64,000 nucleotides of DNA from Flavobacterium circumlabens. Its GTDB lineage: Bacteria; Bacteroidota; Bacteroidia; Flavobacteriales; Flavobacteriaceae. A model generated the notes under the pieces. That model saw only the letters and a list, made by a program, of their open reading frames with translations. It had not been told where the DNA came from and did no database searches. The translations under genes and the position numbers were made by a program. The DNA lies in assembly GCF_004345565.1 (NCBI RefSeq), contig NZ_SLWA01000009.1, forward strand, positions 1 to 64,000. The letters are read 5' to 3'. Shown in pieces: positions 1 through 9,791 of the stretch. Position 1 is the first letter of the stretch; every line of letters starts with the position of its first letter.

Positions 1-3000
1 CATCAGATAAAAATCCGCGGTTACCGAATTGAATTGGAAGAGATCATCTCGGCGATGTTAAGCTTTGAAGGTTTACAGCAAAGTGTAGTGGTAGGATTGG
101 AAATCGATGGCGAGAAACATCTGGCAGGTTATTATACCGGAGAAGAGGTAGAAAGCAATTCGCTGAGAAAACACTTAGCAGGCTGTCTGCCGGAATACAT
201 GATTCCAACATATCTGACCGGTATCGAAAAATTCCCTTTAACACCAAACGGAAAAATAGACAAACGTGCCTTACCCAACCCAACAGAAGGAATCGTAAGG
301 GAATATGTCGCAGCGACCAATGAAACCGAACGCGTCTTAATCTCGATTTGGGAAGAAGTAATCGGAAAAGAACAAATCGGAATCAAAGACAACTTTTTCG
401 AACTCGGTGGCCATTCCTTGAAAGGAATTCAGATTGTATCCAGAATTTATAAGATTCTTTCGAAGAGAATAGAATTAAAAAATATTTTCATGTATCCCGT
501 ATTGGGTGATTTGGCAAACCTGATTATCAATGAAGATTTTGAGGAATACACGCCAATAACAAAAACGGCAGAACAGGAATATTATCCGCCATCCTACCCG
601 CAGAAGCGTATCTGGATATTAGAAAAATTTGAAGCCTCGGGAGAAGTATACAACATGCCTAATACGTTTTGGCTGACCGGAAATCTCGATAGAGAGATCT
701 TAAAACGAACTTTTGAAACCATCATAGAACGACATGAAGTTTTCAGAACGGTTTTCGTAGAAACGATGGAAGAACCACGTCAGAAAATTGTACCGTTTAA
801 AGACATTGATTTTGATATTGATTTTGTTGATTTAAGAAACGAGGAGGAACCAAAAAGTTTTGCCGTCGCGTTGGCACAAAATGCTTCTCAGGAAATATTT
901 GACCTCGGAGAAGATCTTCTGGTAAAAGTAAGTTTATACCAAACGGCTGATGATGAATACCTGTTCTTATTTAATATTCATCATATTATAGGAGACGAGT
1001 GGTCTTTACAAATTTTAAACAAAGAAATCATTGCCATATACAATGCCTATTCTAAAGGAGAAGAGCATCAGTTACCGGTATTAAATATCCAGTACAAAGA
1101 CTTTGCAACGTGGCAGCAGAAGGAACTGAGTGGAGAAAATTTACAACGTCACAAAGACTACTGGAACGAAAAAATGGGAGGTGATTTAGTGCCACTGGAC
1201 ATCACTACCGATTTGGTACGCCCATTGTCCCGTAAATTTAACGGAGACCGACTGTACTTTACCATAGATGCTGAAACCACTAAAAAATTCCAAAAATTAC
1301 TGGCCAAAGAAAACAGTACTTTATTCATGGGATTATTAACCCTGGTCAAAGCAATGATGATTCGCTACACAGGAAACGAAGAACTGATCATTGGAACAGC
1401 CATTACAGGAAGAAGTCATACGGACTTAGAAGATCAGATCGGATTCTACTCCAATACCTTGGCATTTAAAAGCCAGTATAAGGAAAAAGATTCCTTCTTA
1501 AGCTACCTGCAAACGGTAAAAACTACGGTTCTGGAAGCATTTGACCATAGAATTTATCCATTCGATAAATTAGTCGATGACTTAAAATTAGTACGGGATT
1601 TAAGCAGATCACTCTTGATCGATATCATGGTGGTATTACAGGATGCCAACGCAGATAACGAAAGTATACTGACGTTAAACGGAATGAACATTGCAGAAAC
1701 GAATGTGCGAATGCCTATTAGTAAATTCGATTTATCGTATTATTTCAGAGAGCGTGACGGAGAATTAATCATGACCATTGAATACGATACCGATATATTT
1801 TTTAAAGATCGAATTGAAAAAATGGGAAGCCATGTGATGCAATTGTTAGCTTCCATCGTAGAGAATCCAATTGAAGAAATTTACGAATTGAATTATCTTC
1901 AAAAAGAAGAAAAACAGGTACTGTTATCAAAATTTGCCGGAAAAGGAACGATCAATATTCCGGATGAAACCCTTAGTGAATTATTTGAAAAACAAGTAAT
2001 CATAAACGGGGATCGCACAGCAGTAGTGGACGGTGTTTATGAAATGACCTACAAAGAGCTGAACGAAAAAGCCAATCAGTTAGCGCAATACCTGAAAAAT
2101 ACTTACGATGCAAAACCGGAAGATGTAATCGGAATTATTGCCGAACACAATCAATGGCTGGTTATCAGTATTCTCGCCGTTGCAAAAACCGGAGCGGCCT
2201 ATTTACCGATGAATTCAAAATCGCCAATAGACCGTATCAATTATCAACTGGAAGATGCCGGTGTTAAATTGGTATTGACCGATTATTTTGAAGAAAAATT
2301 AAAAGCAGAAACTTTCAAAGTGCCTCAGGAATGGTATCAGTTGGAACACTATCCGGTTACCAACTTTAAAAACAAGGCCAATACCAGTAACCTGGCGTAT
2401 GTAATATACACCTCCGGTTCAACAGGAAAACCAAAAGGCGTAATGATTGAACAGGCAGGATTAATAAACCTTTGTGAATGGCATACAGCCTACTATGGAC
2501 TAACGCACAAAAGCAGGGTCAGTATGTTTGCCAGTATCAGTTTTGATGCCAGTGTTTGGGAATTCTGGCCGGCAATATTACAAGGAGCTGCCGTATATAT
2601 GGCTGCTGAAAAACAAGAAACCGGTTTTGATAATCTGATCGACTGGATTCATGAAAAAGAAATCGATCAGGTATTCCTGCCAACAGCTGCCTGTAAATTC
2701 CTGATACAGTCCGGAAAAGAAATTAATCCGAACATAAAAATTCTGACAGGAGGAGACACACTAGGAAATTTAGGTAAAGTTCCTTTTACGCTTTATAACA
2801 ACTACGGCCCGACAGAAGCTGTTGTGGTGAGTACGGTTTATAAAGTAGATAAAGCACACGAAGACAAACAAGTACCCATTGGAAAACCAATAGACAATAA
2901 AGTAATTTACATATTGGATGCTAAGCTTAATCCGCTTCCGGTAGGTTTTGAAGGCGAACTGTATATTGGAGGAGCCGGTATAGCAAGAGGATATATCAAC

Positions 3001-4389
3001 AAAGAAGAATTGACAAATGCGGCATTCATTCCGAATCCGTTTGGAGAAGGACGTTTATACAAAACGGGAGATGTAGGGAAATGGCTCGAAGACGGAAACA
3101 TCGAATTTATAGGGCGAAATGATGCACAGGTAAACATCCGCGGACTTCGTATAGAATTAGGCGAAATAGAAAGCAACCTGCTGTCACATCCGTTAATACA
3201 TCAAGTATTGATAAGTGTACACGCAGTGGAGGAAGATGAATACCTAATCGCGTATTTTATCTCTGATGAAGTACTCGAAAAGAACGATCTCAAAGAATAT
3301 CTGAGAGACTTCCTGCCGGCCTATATGATTCCGGAACATTTTATTCAGTTAGATAAATTCCCGCTTACGCTGAATGGAAAAATGGATAAAAAAGCATTAC
3401 CGATGCCAACGGAAATCTCTAAATTCAGATACGTAGCACCAAGAAATGAAAATGAAGTCAGAATGGTCGAAATCTGGAAAAAAATTCTGGAGCGTGAAGA
3501 AGTAGGTATCGAGGATAACTTTTTTGAGATTGGCGGACATTCGATGAAAGCACTTCAGATGGTTTCCAGAGTAAATGCTGAAATGGATTTAAGAATAAAT
3601 CTTGGAAACGTTATCATTGCCCCATACATCAAAGATCTGGTAGAATTAATAAACAATTACCAGCGTGATTTCAATAACATAATTACCCTGTCCGATAGTG
3701 CAGAAAAAGAAGAAGATGCCTTTTTCTTCCCGCCGTTAATGGGAACTTCATTAGCTTATATGGGAATTGTAAAAATGCTGAAAAACGACTTTAATTGTTA
3801 CGGAATTCAGGATAATGGCTTTGATTTTGACGAACCGTTTGATAAAAACCTGGAAGACAAAGCCTGGAATTTTGCACGACAAATCATGAAAGACCGTTCA
3901 CAAGGAAAGCTGACCTTAGTTGGTTTCTCGTTAGGAGCAAGCTTAGCGTTTGAAACGGCCAGAATATTAGAAGACAAAGGATTTGAAACACGCTTAATCC
4001 TGATCGACAGAAATATTAGCCGAAGAAAACCAAAACTAACCGACGAAGTGAAAAAAGCGAATGAAAATGAGCTGCGTTATTTAGAAGGGTGGTTAAGTGG
4101 TTTTGAATACAACGAAGAGCAGATCAACCGTATCCGAAAATTGTGGAGAAACAACATTGAACTCAATAACAAATACAAACAAAGAGGGAAAGTAAAAGGA
4201 GATATTATAGCATTCAAAGCCAAAAATAATATCAGTAACAAATTCCTGAACATGAAAGAATGGGAAAAATTCACAACAGGAAAATTTGACCATGTCTACC
4301 TTCAGGGAAATCACTATGACGCCATTCAGTTAACAAAGAATATCGAAATCATAGCTCAGGAGTTATTAGGCGCTGCAATTCAGTCATAA
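1..4389 (+). CDS. Nonribosomal peptide synthetase, C-terminal part (partial)
   Basis: The gene runs off the left edge: the frame is open from base 1 and begins inside the A8 motif of an adenylation domain (KIRGYRIELEE). Visible order is A-domain end with A10 (NGKIDKRALP, about 250-280), carrier protein (FFELGGHSLKG, about 390-425), condensation domain (HHIIGDEWS near 980, second His and Asp kept), full adenylation domain (YTSGSTGKPKG near 2405; NNYGPTE near 2800; NIRGLRIELGEIE near 3130), second carrier protein (FFEIGGHSMKA near 3525) and thioesterase (GFSLGA near 3925, GNHYD near the end). My alignment to the GrsA pocket gives specificity code DAWFLGNVVK, a known leucine code. No epimerase or methyltransferase domain lies in this module. 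It is the termination module, releasing a peptide whose last residue is probably Leu. Four downstream genes look like its tailoring and export functions. Confidence 0.95.
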   Translation, partial: HQIKIRGYRIELEEIISAMLSFEGLQQSVVVGLEIDGEKHLAGYYTGEEVESNSLRKHLAGCLPEYMIPTYLTGIEKFPLTPNGKIDKRALPNPTEGIVREYVAATNETERVLISIWEEVIGKEQIGIKDNFFELGGHSLKGIQIVSRIYKILSKRIELKNIFMYPVLGDLANLIINEDFEEYTPITKTAEQEYYPPSYPQKRIWILEKFEASGEVYNMPNTFWLTGNLDREILKRTFETIIERHEVFRTVFVETMEEPRQKIVPFKDIDFDIDFVDLRNEEEPKSFAVALAQNASQEIFDLGEDLLVKVSLYQTADDEYLFLFNIHHIIGDEWSLQILNKEIIAIYNAYSKGEEHQLPVLNIQYKDFATWQQKELSGENLQRHKDYWNEKMGGDLVPLDITTDLVRPLSRKFNGDRLYFTIDAETTKKFQKLLAKENSTLFMGLLTLVKAMMIRYTGNEELIIGTAITGRSHTDLEDQIGFYSNTLAFKSQYKEKDSFLSYLQTVKTTVLEAFDHRIYPFDKLVDDLKLVRDLSRSLLIDIMVVLQDANADNESILTLNGMNIAETNVRMPISKFDLSYYFRERDGELIMTIEYDTDIFFKDRIEKMGSHVMQLLASIVENPIEEIYELNYLQKEEKQVLLSKFAGKGTINIPDETLSELFEKQVIINGDRTAVVDGVYEMTYKELNEKANQLAQYLKNTYDAKPEDVIGIIAEHNQWLVISILAVAKTGAAYLPMNSKSPIDRINYQLEDAGVKLVLTDYFEEKLKAETFKVPQEWYQLEHYPVTNFKNKANTSNLAYVIYTSGSTGKPKGVMIEQAGLINLCEWHTAYYGLTHKSRVSMFASISFDASVWEFWPAILQGAAVYMAAEKQETGFDNLIDWIHEKEIDQVFLPTAACKFLIQSGKEINPNIKILTGGDTLGNLGKVPFTLYNNYGPTEAVVVSTVYKVDKAHEDKQVPIGKPIDNKVIYILDAKLNPLPVGFEGELYIGGAGIARGYINKEELTNAAFIPNPFGEGRLYKTGDVGKWLEDGNIEFIGRNDAQVNIRGLRIELGEIESNLLSHPLIHQVLISVHAVEEDEYLIAYFISDEVLEKNDLKEYLRDFLPAYMIPEHFIQLDKFPLTLNGKMDKKALPMPTEISKFRYVAPRNENEVRMVEIWKKILEREEVGIEDNFFEIGGHSMKALQMVSRVNAEMDLRINLGNVIIAPYIKDLVELINNYQRDFNNIITLSDSAEKEEDAFFFPPLMGTSLAYMGIVKMLKNDFNCYGIQDNGFDFDEPFDKNLEDKAWNFARQIMKDRSQGKLTLVGFSLGASLAFETARILEDKGFETRLILIDRNISRRKPKLTDEVKKANENELRYLEGWLSGFEYNEEQINRIRKLWRNNIELNNKYKQRGKVKGDIIAFKAKNNISNKFLNMKEWEKFTTGKFDHVYLQGNHYDAIQLTKNIEIIAQELLGAAIQS

Positions 4390-4463
4390 ACCAATCACTT
4401 ATTTAATAATATATTTTGTCTGCTGCAATAGCGGATCAGATAACTACGATCAAAACTATTCCT

Positions 4464-6065
4464 ATGAAAAATGAAAAAGTATATCTAAAACCCAATGTCA
4501 TTTTAGAGCCATTAATAGATAAATGGTATGCTTGGACACATTTAATTTATCCGCCCACGGCAGCGATGAATATAAAATCGAGGCATTTAAAAATCATGAA
4601 TTCCTATGTGCAGGCCCCGAATATTCATATGGCTGCAACGCGAAACCCTAAAATGCTGGGCGGTCCTTTTATGAATTACGAGTCCAACAGGAAAGAAGAG
4701 GTGCAGGGACTTATTACACATGCTTTTGAAGAACGAAAGCCAATGTTTGAGCTCGCAGAAGCGATTCATGAACTGACCCGTTTATTAAAAAAACACGGAA
4801 ACGGACACTCCCTTGAACCGCTGTACGAAAAAGTACCGGAAATCCTGAAAGGCTACGTAGAACTCAATTACGATCTTAACGGAAATCCTTCCTTTCGGAT
4901 ATTTGAAAGTCTGATGTACAAAAGTGAATATTACAATACAGACACACAGAGTATTACGCTTTGGTTAACTGAAAATGATGAACGCCCTTTCGTATTGAGT
5001 ACGGCAAGACTGCCTGAAAAAAATTGCCTGGAAATCAACATTCCCTTTGCACACGAAGCCATTGATAAAATGTGCAGCATGCGTAACGAAGCAGATACGC
5101 TGGAAAACCTGATCAGAGATTTCAGGATCAGTGAAGATCAGAAAGAACTGTTTGAATCGTTTTTTACAACAGAAAAACCAATAAAATATCAAAAATACAC
5201 GGGAGATAAAATCAGGATGCGTTACTATGGTCATGCCTGTATCTTAATCGAAACCAAAGACATTTCGATATTGGTAGATCCGGTAATCAGCTATTACGGC
5301 TATCAAAACGAAGTAAACAGATATTCGATGCAGGACCTGCCGGATGAAATTGATTACGTACTGATAACACACAATCATCAGGATCATATCCTTTTTGAAA
5401 CCATGCTGAGTTTACGCCATATGGTCAAAAATATTATAGTCCCGAAAGGTACCACGGGAAATCTTCAGGATCCGAACTTAAAAATCATGCTGCAAACCAT
5501 TGGTTTTAAAAATGTGATCGAGTTACAGGATATGGAAACCATTGAAGACAAAGAATGCAAAATAACCGGAATCCCTTTCCTTGGAGAACATGGTGATTTA
5601 GATATTCAGGCAAAAATTTGTTACCACGTCAACATAGGAACGAATTCAATGATATTTATGGCAGACTCCTGTAATATCGAACCGAAACTCTATGATTTGG
5701 TGGCCAGGCAGGTGGGCGACATAGACGTTATCTTTTTAGGAATGGAATGTGACGGCGCTCCTTTTTCCTGGGTTTACGGCCCCTTAATCGAAGGAGAAGT
5801 TGACCGGGACATGGATAATGGCAGACGACTTGCCGGATCCAACTTCGAAAGAGGAAAAGGGCTGGTCAAATCATTTAAGCCAAAAGAACTCTATGTGTAC
5901 GCTATGGGATTAGAGCCCTGGGTAGAATTTATCAGCAGCGTTCGTTTCGATGAAGCAGCACATCCGATAATCGCATCCAACAACCTGATCAGCCACTGTG
6001 CAGAAAATAATATCAAGGCCGAACGCCTGTACGGAGAAAAGGAATTACACTACGAAATTGACTAA
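4464..6065 (+). CDS. CmlA-like diiron beta-hydroxylase of carrier-bound amino acids
   Basis: A protein of about 533 residues with a 240-residue N-terminal domain (YAWTHLIYPPTAAMNI, NSYVQAPNIHMAA) and a C-terminal metallo-beta-lactamase fold. The metal motif HNHQDH falls at residues 303-308, with Glu375 (GEHGD) and Asp401 (MADSC) following. These sit two residues from the iron ligands I recall for CmlA of the chloramphenicol pathway (H305, H307, D309, H310, E377, D403). CmlA-type enzymes hydroxylate the beta-carbon of an aminoacyl group held on an NRPS carrier protein. I chose the ATG at 4464 because of this numbering; a TTG at 4416 would add 16 residues. It starts 74 bases after the NRPS stop, so it is probably co-transcribed. 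A plain MBL-fold hydrolase is the alternative, but the N-terminal domain argues against that. Confidence 0.82.
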   Translation: MKNEKVYLKPNVILEPLIDKWYAWTHLIYPPTAAMNIKSRHLKIMNSYVQAPNIHMAATRNPKMLGGPFMNYESNRKEEVQGLITHAFEERKPMFELAEAIHELTRLLKKHGNGHSLEPLYEKVPEILKGYVELNYDLNGNPSFRIFESLMYKSEYYNTDTQSITLWLTENDERPFVLSTARLPEKNCLEINIPFAHEAIDKMCSMRNEADTLENLIRDFRISEDQKELFESFFTTEKPIKYQKYTGDKIRMRYYGHACILIETKDISILVDPVISYYGYQNEVNRYSMQDLPDEIDYVLITHNHQDHILFETMLSLRHMVKNIIVPKGTTGNLQDPNLKIMLQTIGFKNVIELQDMETIEDKECKITGIPFLGEHGDLDIQAKICYHVNIGTNSMIFMADSCNIEPKLYDLVARQVGDIDVIFLGMECDGAPFSWVYGPLIEGEVDRDMDNGRRLAGSNFERGKGLVKSFKPKELYVYAMGLEPWVEFISSVRFDEAAHPIIASNNLISHCAENNIKAERLYGEKELHYEID

Positions 6066-6099
6066 TAATTAAGTAACCAAATAAAAAAAACTTGAAAAA

Positions 6100-7068
6100 A
6101 TGAAAACATTATCATTACACGAAGACATACTGGTAGAGGAAAACAAATATCCAATGACAATCACCTTTAAAGACGGCAGCATGGATAAATTTTTAGCTTA
6201 CTACGAAGAAAATAAGGAATTTATTGAAGATCGATTAAGAAATGTAGGTGCCATTCACGTAGTGGGAATTAACATTGATAACGTAGATAAATTCGGGACT
6301 TTAATGAAAAATTTATGCCCGAAAGCGCCGGACTTTCTGGATGGTAACTCCTCAAGAGGAAAATACTCCTCCAATGTATACAATGCTTCCGAATACGACG
6401 AAGCTTCAATTGTAAGGCTGCATACCGAATTTTCATACTCCAATGTATATCCTAAGAAAATATTTTTCTGTTGCCAGAACCCGGCAGCAACCGGAGGACA
6501 AACTACTGTTGGGGATTGCAAAAAAGCATTGGAATTAATAGAGCCGGAAGTAGTAAAAGCTTTTGATGAAAAAGAAATTCTCTATATCCGAAACTTACAT
6601 TCCGGAGGCGGTTTAGGACCATCCTGGCAGGAAGCGTTTGAAACAGAAGACAAAAACTTTATGGAAGAATACTGTAAAGAAAATGGTATAGAAGTAAGCT
6701 GGAAAGCAAACGGAATTGTACGATTAACACAGCGCAGACCAGCCATCAGGAAACATCCGGTGACAGGAGACCGTTTGTGGTTCAATCAGGTAGATCAATT
6801 TTTTCCGGCTATTTATGGAGAGGAAATTTATGAAACCCTGTTAGAAATCAACGGCGGAGAAAAAGATGCCCTGCCGATGTTTTCCCGTTTTGCAGACGGA
6901 ACAGAAATCAAGAAAGAATACATTGAAAATATAATTAAAGTACTGGACGACATTACTATACCAGTTCCGTGGCAAAAAGGAGATTTGTTAATGGTAGACA
7001 ATATGACTGCCTTACATGGAAGATTACCCTTTACGGGCCCTCGAAAAATTTTAGCCTCGATGGGATAA
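6100..7068 (+). CDS. TauD/SyrP-like Fe(II)/2-oxoglutarate oxygenase
   Basis: A 322-residue member of the TauD/TfdA family. The iron-binding triad is visible as His108-x-Glu110 (RLHTEFSY) and the distal His306 (ALHGRLPF), with Arg315 placed to bind 2-oxoglutarate. Family members found beside NRPS genes, such as SyrP, hydroxylate aminoacyl groups on carrier proteins, often at the beta position; the HxE form of the facial triad is common among them. It follows the CmlA-like gene by 34 bases and fits the same tailoring role. The product stops right after RKILASMG. A neighbouring frame stays open for about 20 more codons (to 7131), so a frameshift near 7063 that shortened the tail is possible. Substrate unknown. 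Confidence 0.85.
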   Translation: MKTLSLHEDILVEENKYPMTITFKDGSMDKFLAYYEENKEFIEDRLRNVGAIHVVGINIDNVDKFGTLMKNLCPKAPDFLDGNSSRGKYSSNVYNASEYDEASIVRLHTEFSYSNVYPKKIFFCCQNPAATGGQTTVGDCKKALELIEPEVVKAFDEKEILYIRNLHSGGGLGPSWQEAFETEDKNFMEEYCKENGIEVSWKANGIVRLTQRRPAIRKHPVTGDRLWFNQVDQFFPAIYGEEIYETLLEINGGEKDALPMFSRFADGTEIKKEYIENIIKVLDDITIPVPWQKGDLLMVDNMTALHGRLPFTGPRKILASMG

Positions 7069-7160
7069 TCCGGGATCAAAAACAGATAATCGGATGCGCG
7101 ATATCTTAAACCCGGGTTTTAAATGGTACTAGAAAATAATTATAATTAAATAAAGTAAAA

Positions 7161-8417
7161 ATGGAAAAATTTAAATCATATACATTAGGTCAACTTGATA
7201 AAATACCTCAATTAAGCGGACTTAGTGAAGAGCAGATAGAAGAAATTAAAATTGTCAGCTCCATATATCCTTTCAAAACCAATAACTACGTATTGGAAAA
7301 ACTCATCGATTGGAACAACATTCCGGATGACCCGATTTTCAGGCTCAATTTTCCGCACAAGGAAATGTTGCTAACAGAAGATTTTGAGCAGCTAAAGCAG
7401 ATCAGGGCTACGGGTACTGATGAAGAAATTAAGGAAGTGATTTACAATATCCGAATGAGATTAAATCCGCATCCTGCAGGACAGGTAGATTTGAACAGCG
7501 CGTATATCAATGACGATAAACTGGAAGGAATCCAGCATAAATACAGGGATATTCTGCTTTTTTTTCCTAGTCAGAGTCAGACCTGTCATGCATATTGTAC
7601 TTTTTGTTTCCGATGGCCGCAATTTATAAATGATCTGGATTTTAAAATTCAGTCCAAAGAAATTGGCCCGCTTTTAGAATACCTGCATGAAAACCCACAG
7701 ATTTCAGAAGTACTGTTTACCGGAGGAGATCCAATGATTATGAATTCCCGTGTATTGGATTCTTATATAGAACCATTACTCAAAGTAGACAGCATAAAAA
7801 CCATACGTATAGGAACAAAAGCGTTGAGTTACTGGCCATACAAATTTACGACAGATGAAGACGCAGAAGGAATGCTGAACGTATTGGCAAAAGTGACCAA
7901 AGCAGGAAAACATCTGGGTTTTATGGCACATTTTAATCATCCGGTAGAGTTAGAACCGCCTGTAGTAAAAGAAGCTATCGATAACCTGATAAAAATTGGC
8001 GCCACGATCAGAACACAATCTCCGTTATTGAGATTTATCAATAACAGCCCGGAAACATGGACGAAAATGTGGGAAAAACAAGTACAGCTGAATTGTATTC
8101 CTTACTATATGTTTTTGCCAAGAGACACGGGAGCACAGCATTATTTTGCAGAAACCTTAGAAAGGGCACATGAAATTTATACAGAGGCCATACGAAATTG
8201 TACCGGTTTAGCCTCTACGGCAAAAGGGCCTGTAATGTCCATGACCCACGGAAAAGTAGAAATTTTAGGGGTTAAAGATGACCTGTACACCTTACGTTAC
8301 GTGAAGCACAGAGATGACAGCAAAACATTTAAAGTGTTCACAGCGCAGTCTATCAGTCCAAAACCAATGTGGATTGGTGATTTACAGGAAATAAAATCAG
8401 AAATAATGAATTATTAA
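7161..8417 (+). CDS. KamA-like radical SAM / PLP 2,3-aminomutase
   Basis: A 418-residue protein with the radical SAM cluster motif CHAYCTFC (Cys142, Cys146, Cys149), a GGDP motif (FTGGDPMIM), a NHP motif (HFNHPVEL) and a CIPYYMFLPRDTGAQHYF segment, all typical of the lysine 2,3-aminomutase family. Lys355 in TAKGPVM lines up with the PLP-binding lysine (KTPVM in the clostridial enzyme). Such enzymes move the alpha-amino group to the beta carbon. The Asp residues that bind lysine in true lysine aminomutase are not obvious, so the substrate may be another amino acid. Placed after the NRPS and two hydroxylases, it probably supplies a beta-amino acid building block. It is close to the family's usual length of about 415. 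Family assignment is firm; the substrate is not. Confidence 0.85.
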   Translation: MEKFKSYTLGQLDKIPQLSGLSEEQIEEIKIVSSIYPFKTNNYVLEKLIDWNNIPDDPIFRLNFPHKEMLLTEDFEQLKQIRATGTDEEIKEVIYNIRMRLNPHPAGQVDLNSAYINDDKLEGIQHKYRDILLFFPSQSQTCHAYCTFCFRWPQFINDLDFKIQSKEIGPLLEYLHENPQISEVLFTGGDPMIMNSRVLDSYIEPLLKVDSIKTIRIGTKALSYWPYKFTTDEDAEGMLNVLAKVTKAGKHLGFMAHFNHPVELEPPVVKEAIDNLIKIGATIRTQSPLLRFINNSPETWTKMWEKQVQLNCIPYYMFLPRDTGAQHYFAETLERAHEIYTEAIRNCTGLASTAKGPVMSMTHGKVEILGVKDDLYTLRYVKHRDDSKTFKVFTAQSISPKPMWIGDLQEIKSEIMNY

Positions 8418-8421
8418 TTTA

Positions 8422-8468
8422 AATCTCAGTTCTATGAAAAAGCAATGCCAAAACACAGAACTGAGATT
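8422..8468. repeat. 12-bp inverted repeat after the aminomutase gene
   Basis: Perfect arms AATCTCAGTTCT (8422-8433) and AGAACTGAGATT (8457-8468) are separated by 23 bases, just after the stop at 8417. There is no T run after the second arm, so it is not a classic terminator. It could be a weak terminator, an mRNA-stabilising hairpin or a protein site between the biosynthetic and export genes. Confidence 0.5.
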
Positions 8469-8546
8469 ATTACGGCTCTTGAAGCCTCAGTAAAAAGAAG
8501 GAAATGATTATTGCTAAAAAGCAGTAAAATTTAATAGTATAAAAGA

Positions 8547-9791
8547 ATGGATAAAAAAATCTCTAAAAAGAAGTGGACCTATAAAAAAATAAGTTACGTC
8601 GCAATCGGTACTTTCTTTGCAATTTTTGTAGTGTATTTTCTGGTAGCCTATCAAAATAAATCTACGTTAAAAATAGATCCCTCAAAAGTTGCATTTTCAA
8701 ATGTTGAACAAGGCGATTTTCAGGAATATATCGTTCAGCAGGGAGAAGTAGTGTCCGGAAGAACCTATTTTTTAGATGCGGTTGAAGGTGGAAATATCAC
8801 CAAAATCTTCAAGGAAAGCGGTGTTCAGATCAAAAAAGGCGATAAGATTGTGGAGTTGGAAAACATCAATCTCAGGCTTAGCGTTTTGGGTCAGGAGAAT
8901 TCGTTAAGTGAGCAAATCAACAGGATTCGTACGACGAGGCTTGAATTAGATCAAAACTTTTTAGCCAATAAACAACAGTTAGCTCAGATTGAAAATCAAC
9001 TGCAGATTTTAAAACCACAGTTTAGAAGAGATAGCATATTATTTAAAAAGCAATTGATTTCAAAACAGGTTTTTGAAAGAACAGAAGCAGATTACAGATA
9101 CAACATCAAAAGAAAAGTTTTTACACTCAAAGCGTTTGAAAGTGATTCTGTTTCCCGTGCCGTACAAATAAGACAATTGCACACTTCAGAATTAAGCATG
9201 ATGGAAAACCTGGACGGCGTTCGGAAAATCCTGGATTACCTGACCATAAGAGCACCAATTGACGGACAACTAACGTCGCCACAGCTGCAGGAAGGCCAGA
9301 ACATTAACAAAGGAGAACGTATTGGCCAGGTCGATATTACGGGGGTTTATAAAGTAAGAGTGCCCATAGACGAATTGTATCTCTCAAAAATCAAACAGGG
9401 ACTTCGTGCCACTACCGAAATTGCCAATAAAACCTACGAACTGCAAATTACCTACGTCTATCCCAATATCAAAGACGGAAGATTTGATGTAGACATGCAG
9501 TTTATGAAAACCATTCCAAAAGACATTACAAGAGGACAGTCACTGCGTTTAAAAATTGATTTAGGAAATCCTTCAATTGCCACGTTAATTCCGGTTGGCG
9601 GATTTTATCAGAGTACCGGAGGAAACTGGATTTACGTAGCAGACGGGACCAATAAGGCTGTAAAAAGGCAAATTAAATTAGGAAGGCGAAATGTGGCAAA
9701 CTACGAAGTCATCGAAGGACTGAATCCGGGAGATCGCGTTATTATTTCCTCTTACAGCACTTTTGGAGATAATGAAGAATTAGTATGGTAA
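8547..9791 (+). CDS. HlyD/MacA-type membrane fusion protein
   Basis: A 414-residue periplasmic adaptor. A membrane anchor lies at about residues 13-33 (VAIGTFFAIFVVYFLVAY) after a basic N-terminus. Then come the first half-lipoyl segment (GGNITKIFKESGVQIKKGD), a coiled-coil hairpin (about 120-220), the second half-lipoyl segment (IRAPIDGQL...QEGQNINKGE) and beta-barrel parts. It would link an inner-membrane transporter to the TolC-like channel encoded two genes later. Its stop overlaps the start of the ABC ATPase gene, so translation is probably coupled. It lies 129 bases after the aminomutase and most likely takes part in exporting the peptide product. Confidence 0.88.
   Translation: MDKKISKKKWTYKKISYVAIGTFFAIFVVYFLVAYQNKSTLKIDPSKVAFSNVEQGDFQEYIVQQGEVVSGRTYFLDAVEGGNITKIFKESGVQIKKGDKIVELENINLRLSVLGQENSLSEQINRIRTTRLELDQNFLANKQQLAQIENQLQILKPQFRRDSILFKKQLISKQVFERTEADYRYNIKRKVFTLKAFESDSVSRAVQIRQLHTSELSMMENLDGVRKILDYLTIRAPIDGQLTSPQLQEGQNINKGERIGQVDITGVYKVRVPIDELYLSKIKQGLRATTEIANKTYELQITYVYPNIKDGRFDVDMQFMKTIPKDITRGQSLRLKIDLGNPSIATLIPVGGFYQSTGGNWIYVADGTNKAVKRQIKLGRRNVANYEVIEGLNPGDRVIISSYSTFGDNEELVW

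Noticed and set aside
4416..4463. Upstream TTG start for the CmlA-like gene
   Set aside because: The ATG at 4464 places the metal ligands near those of CmlA; the extra 16 residues have no family match.
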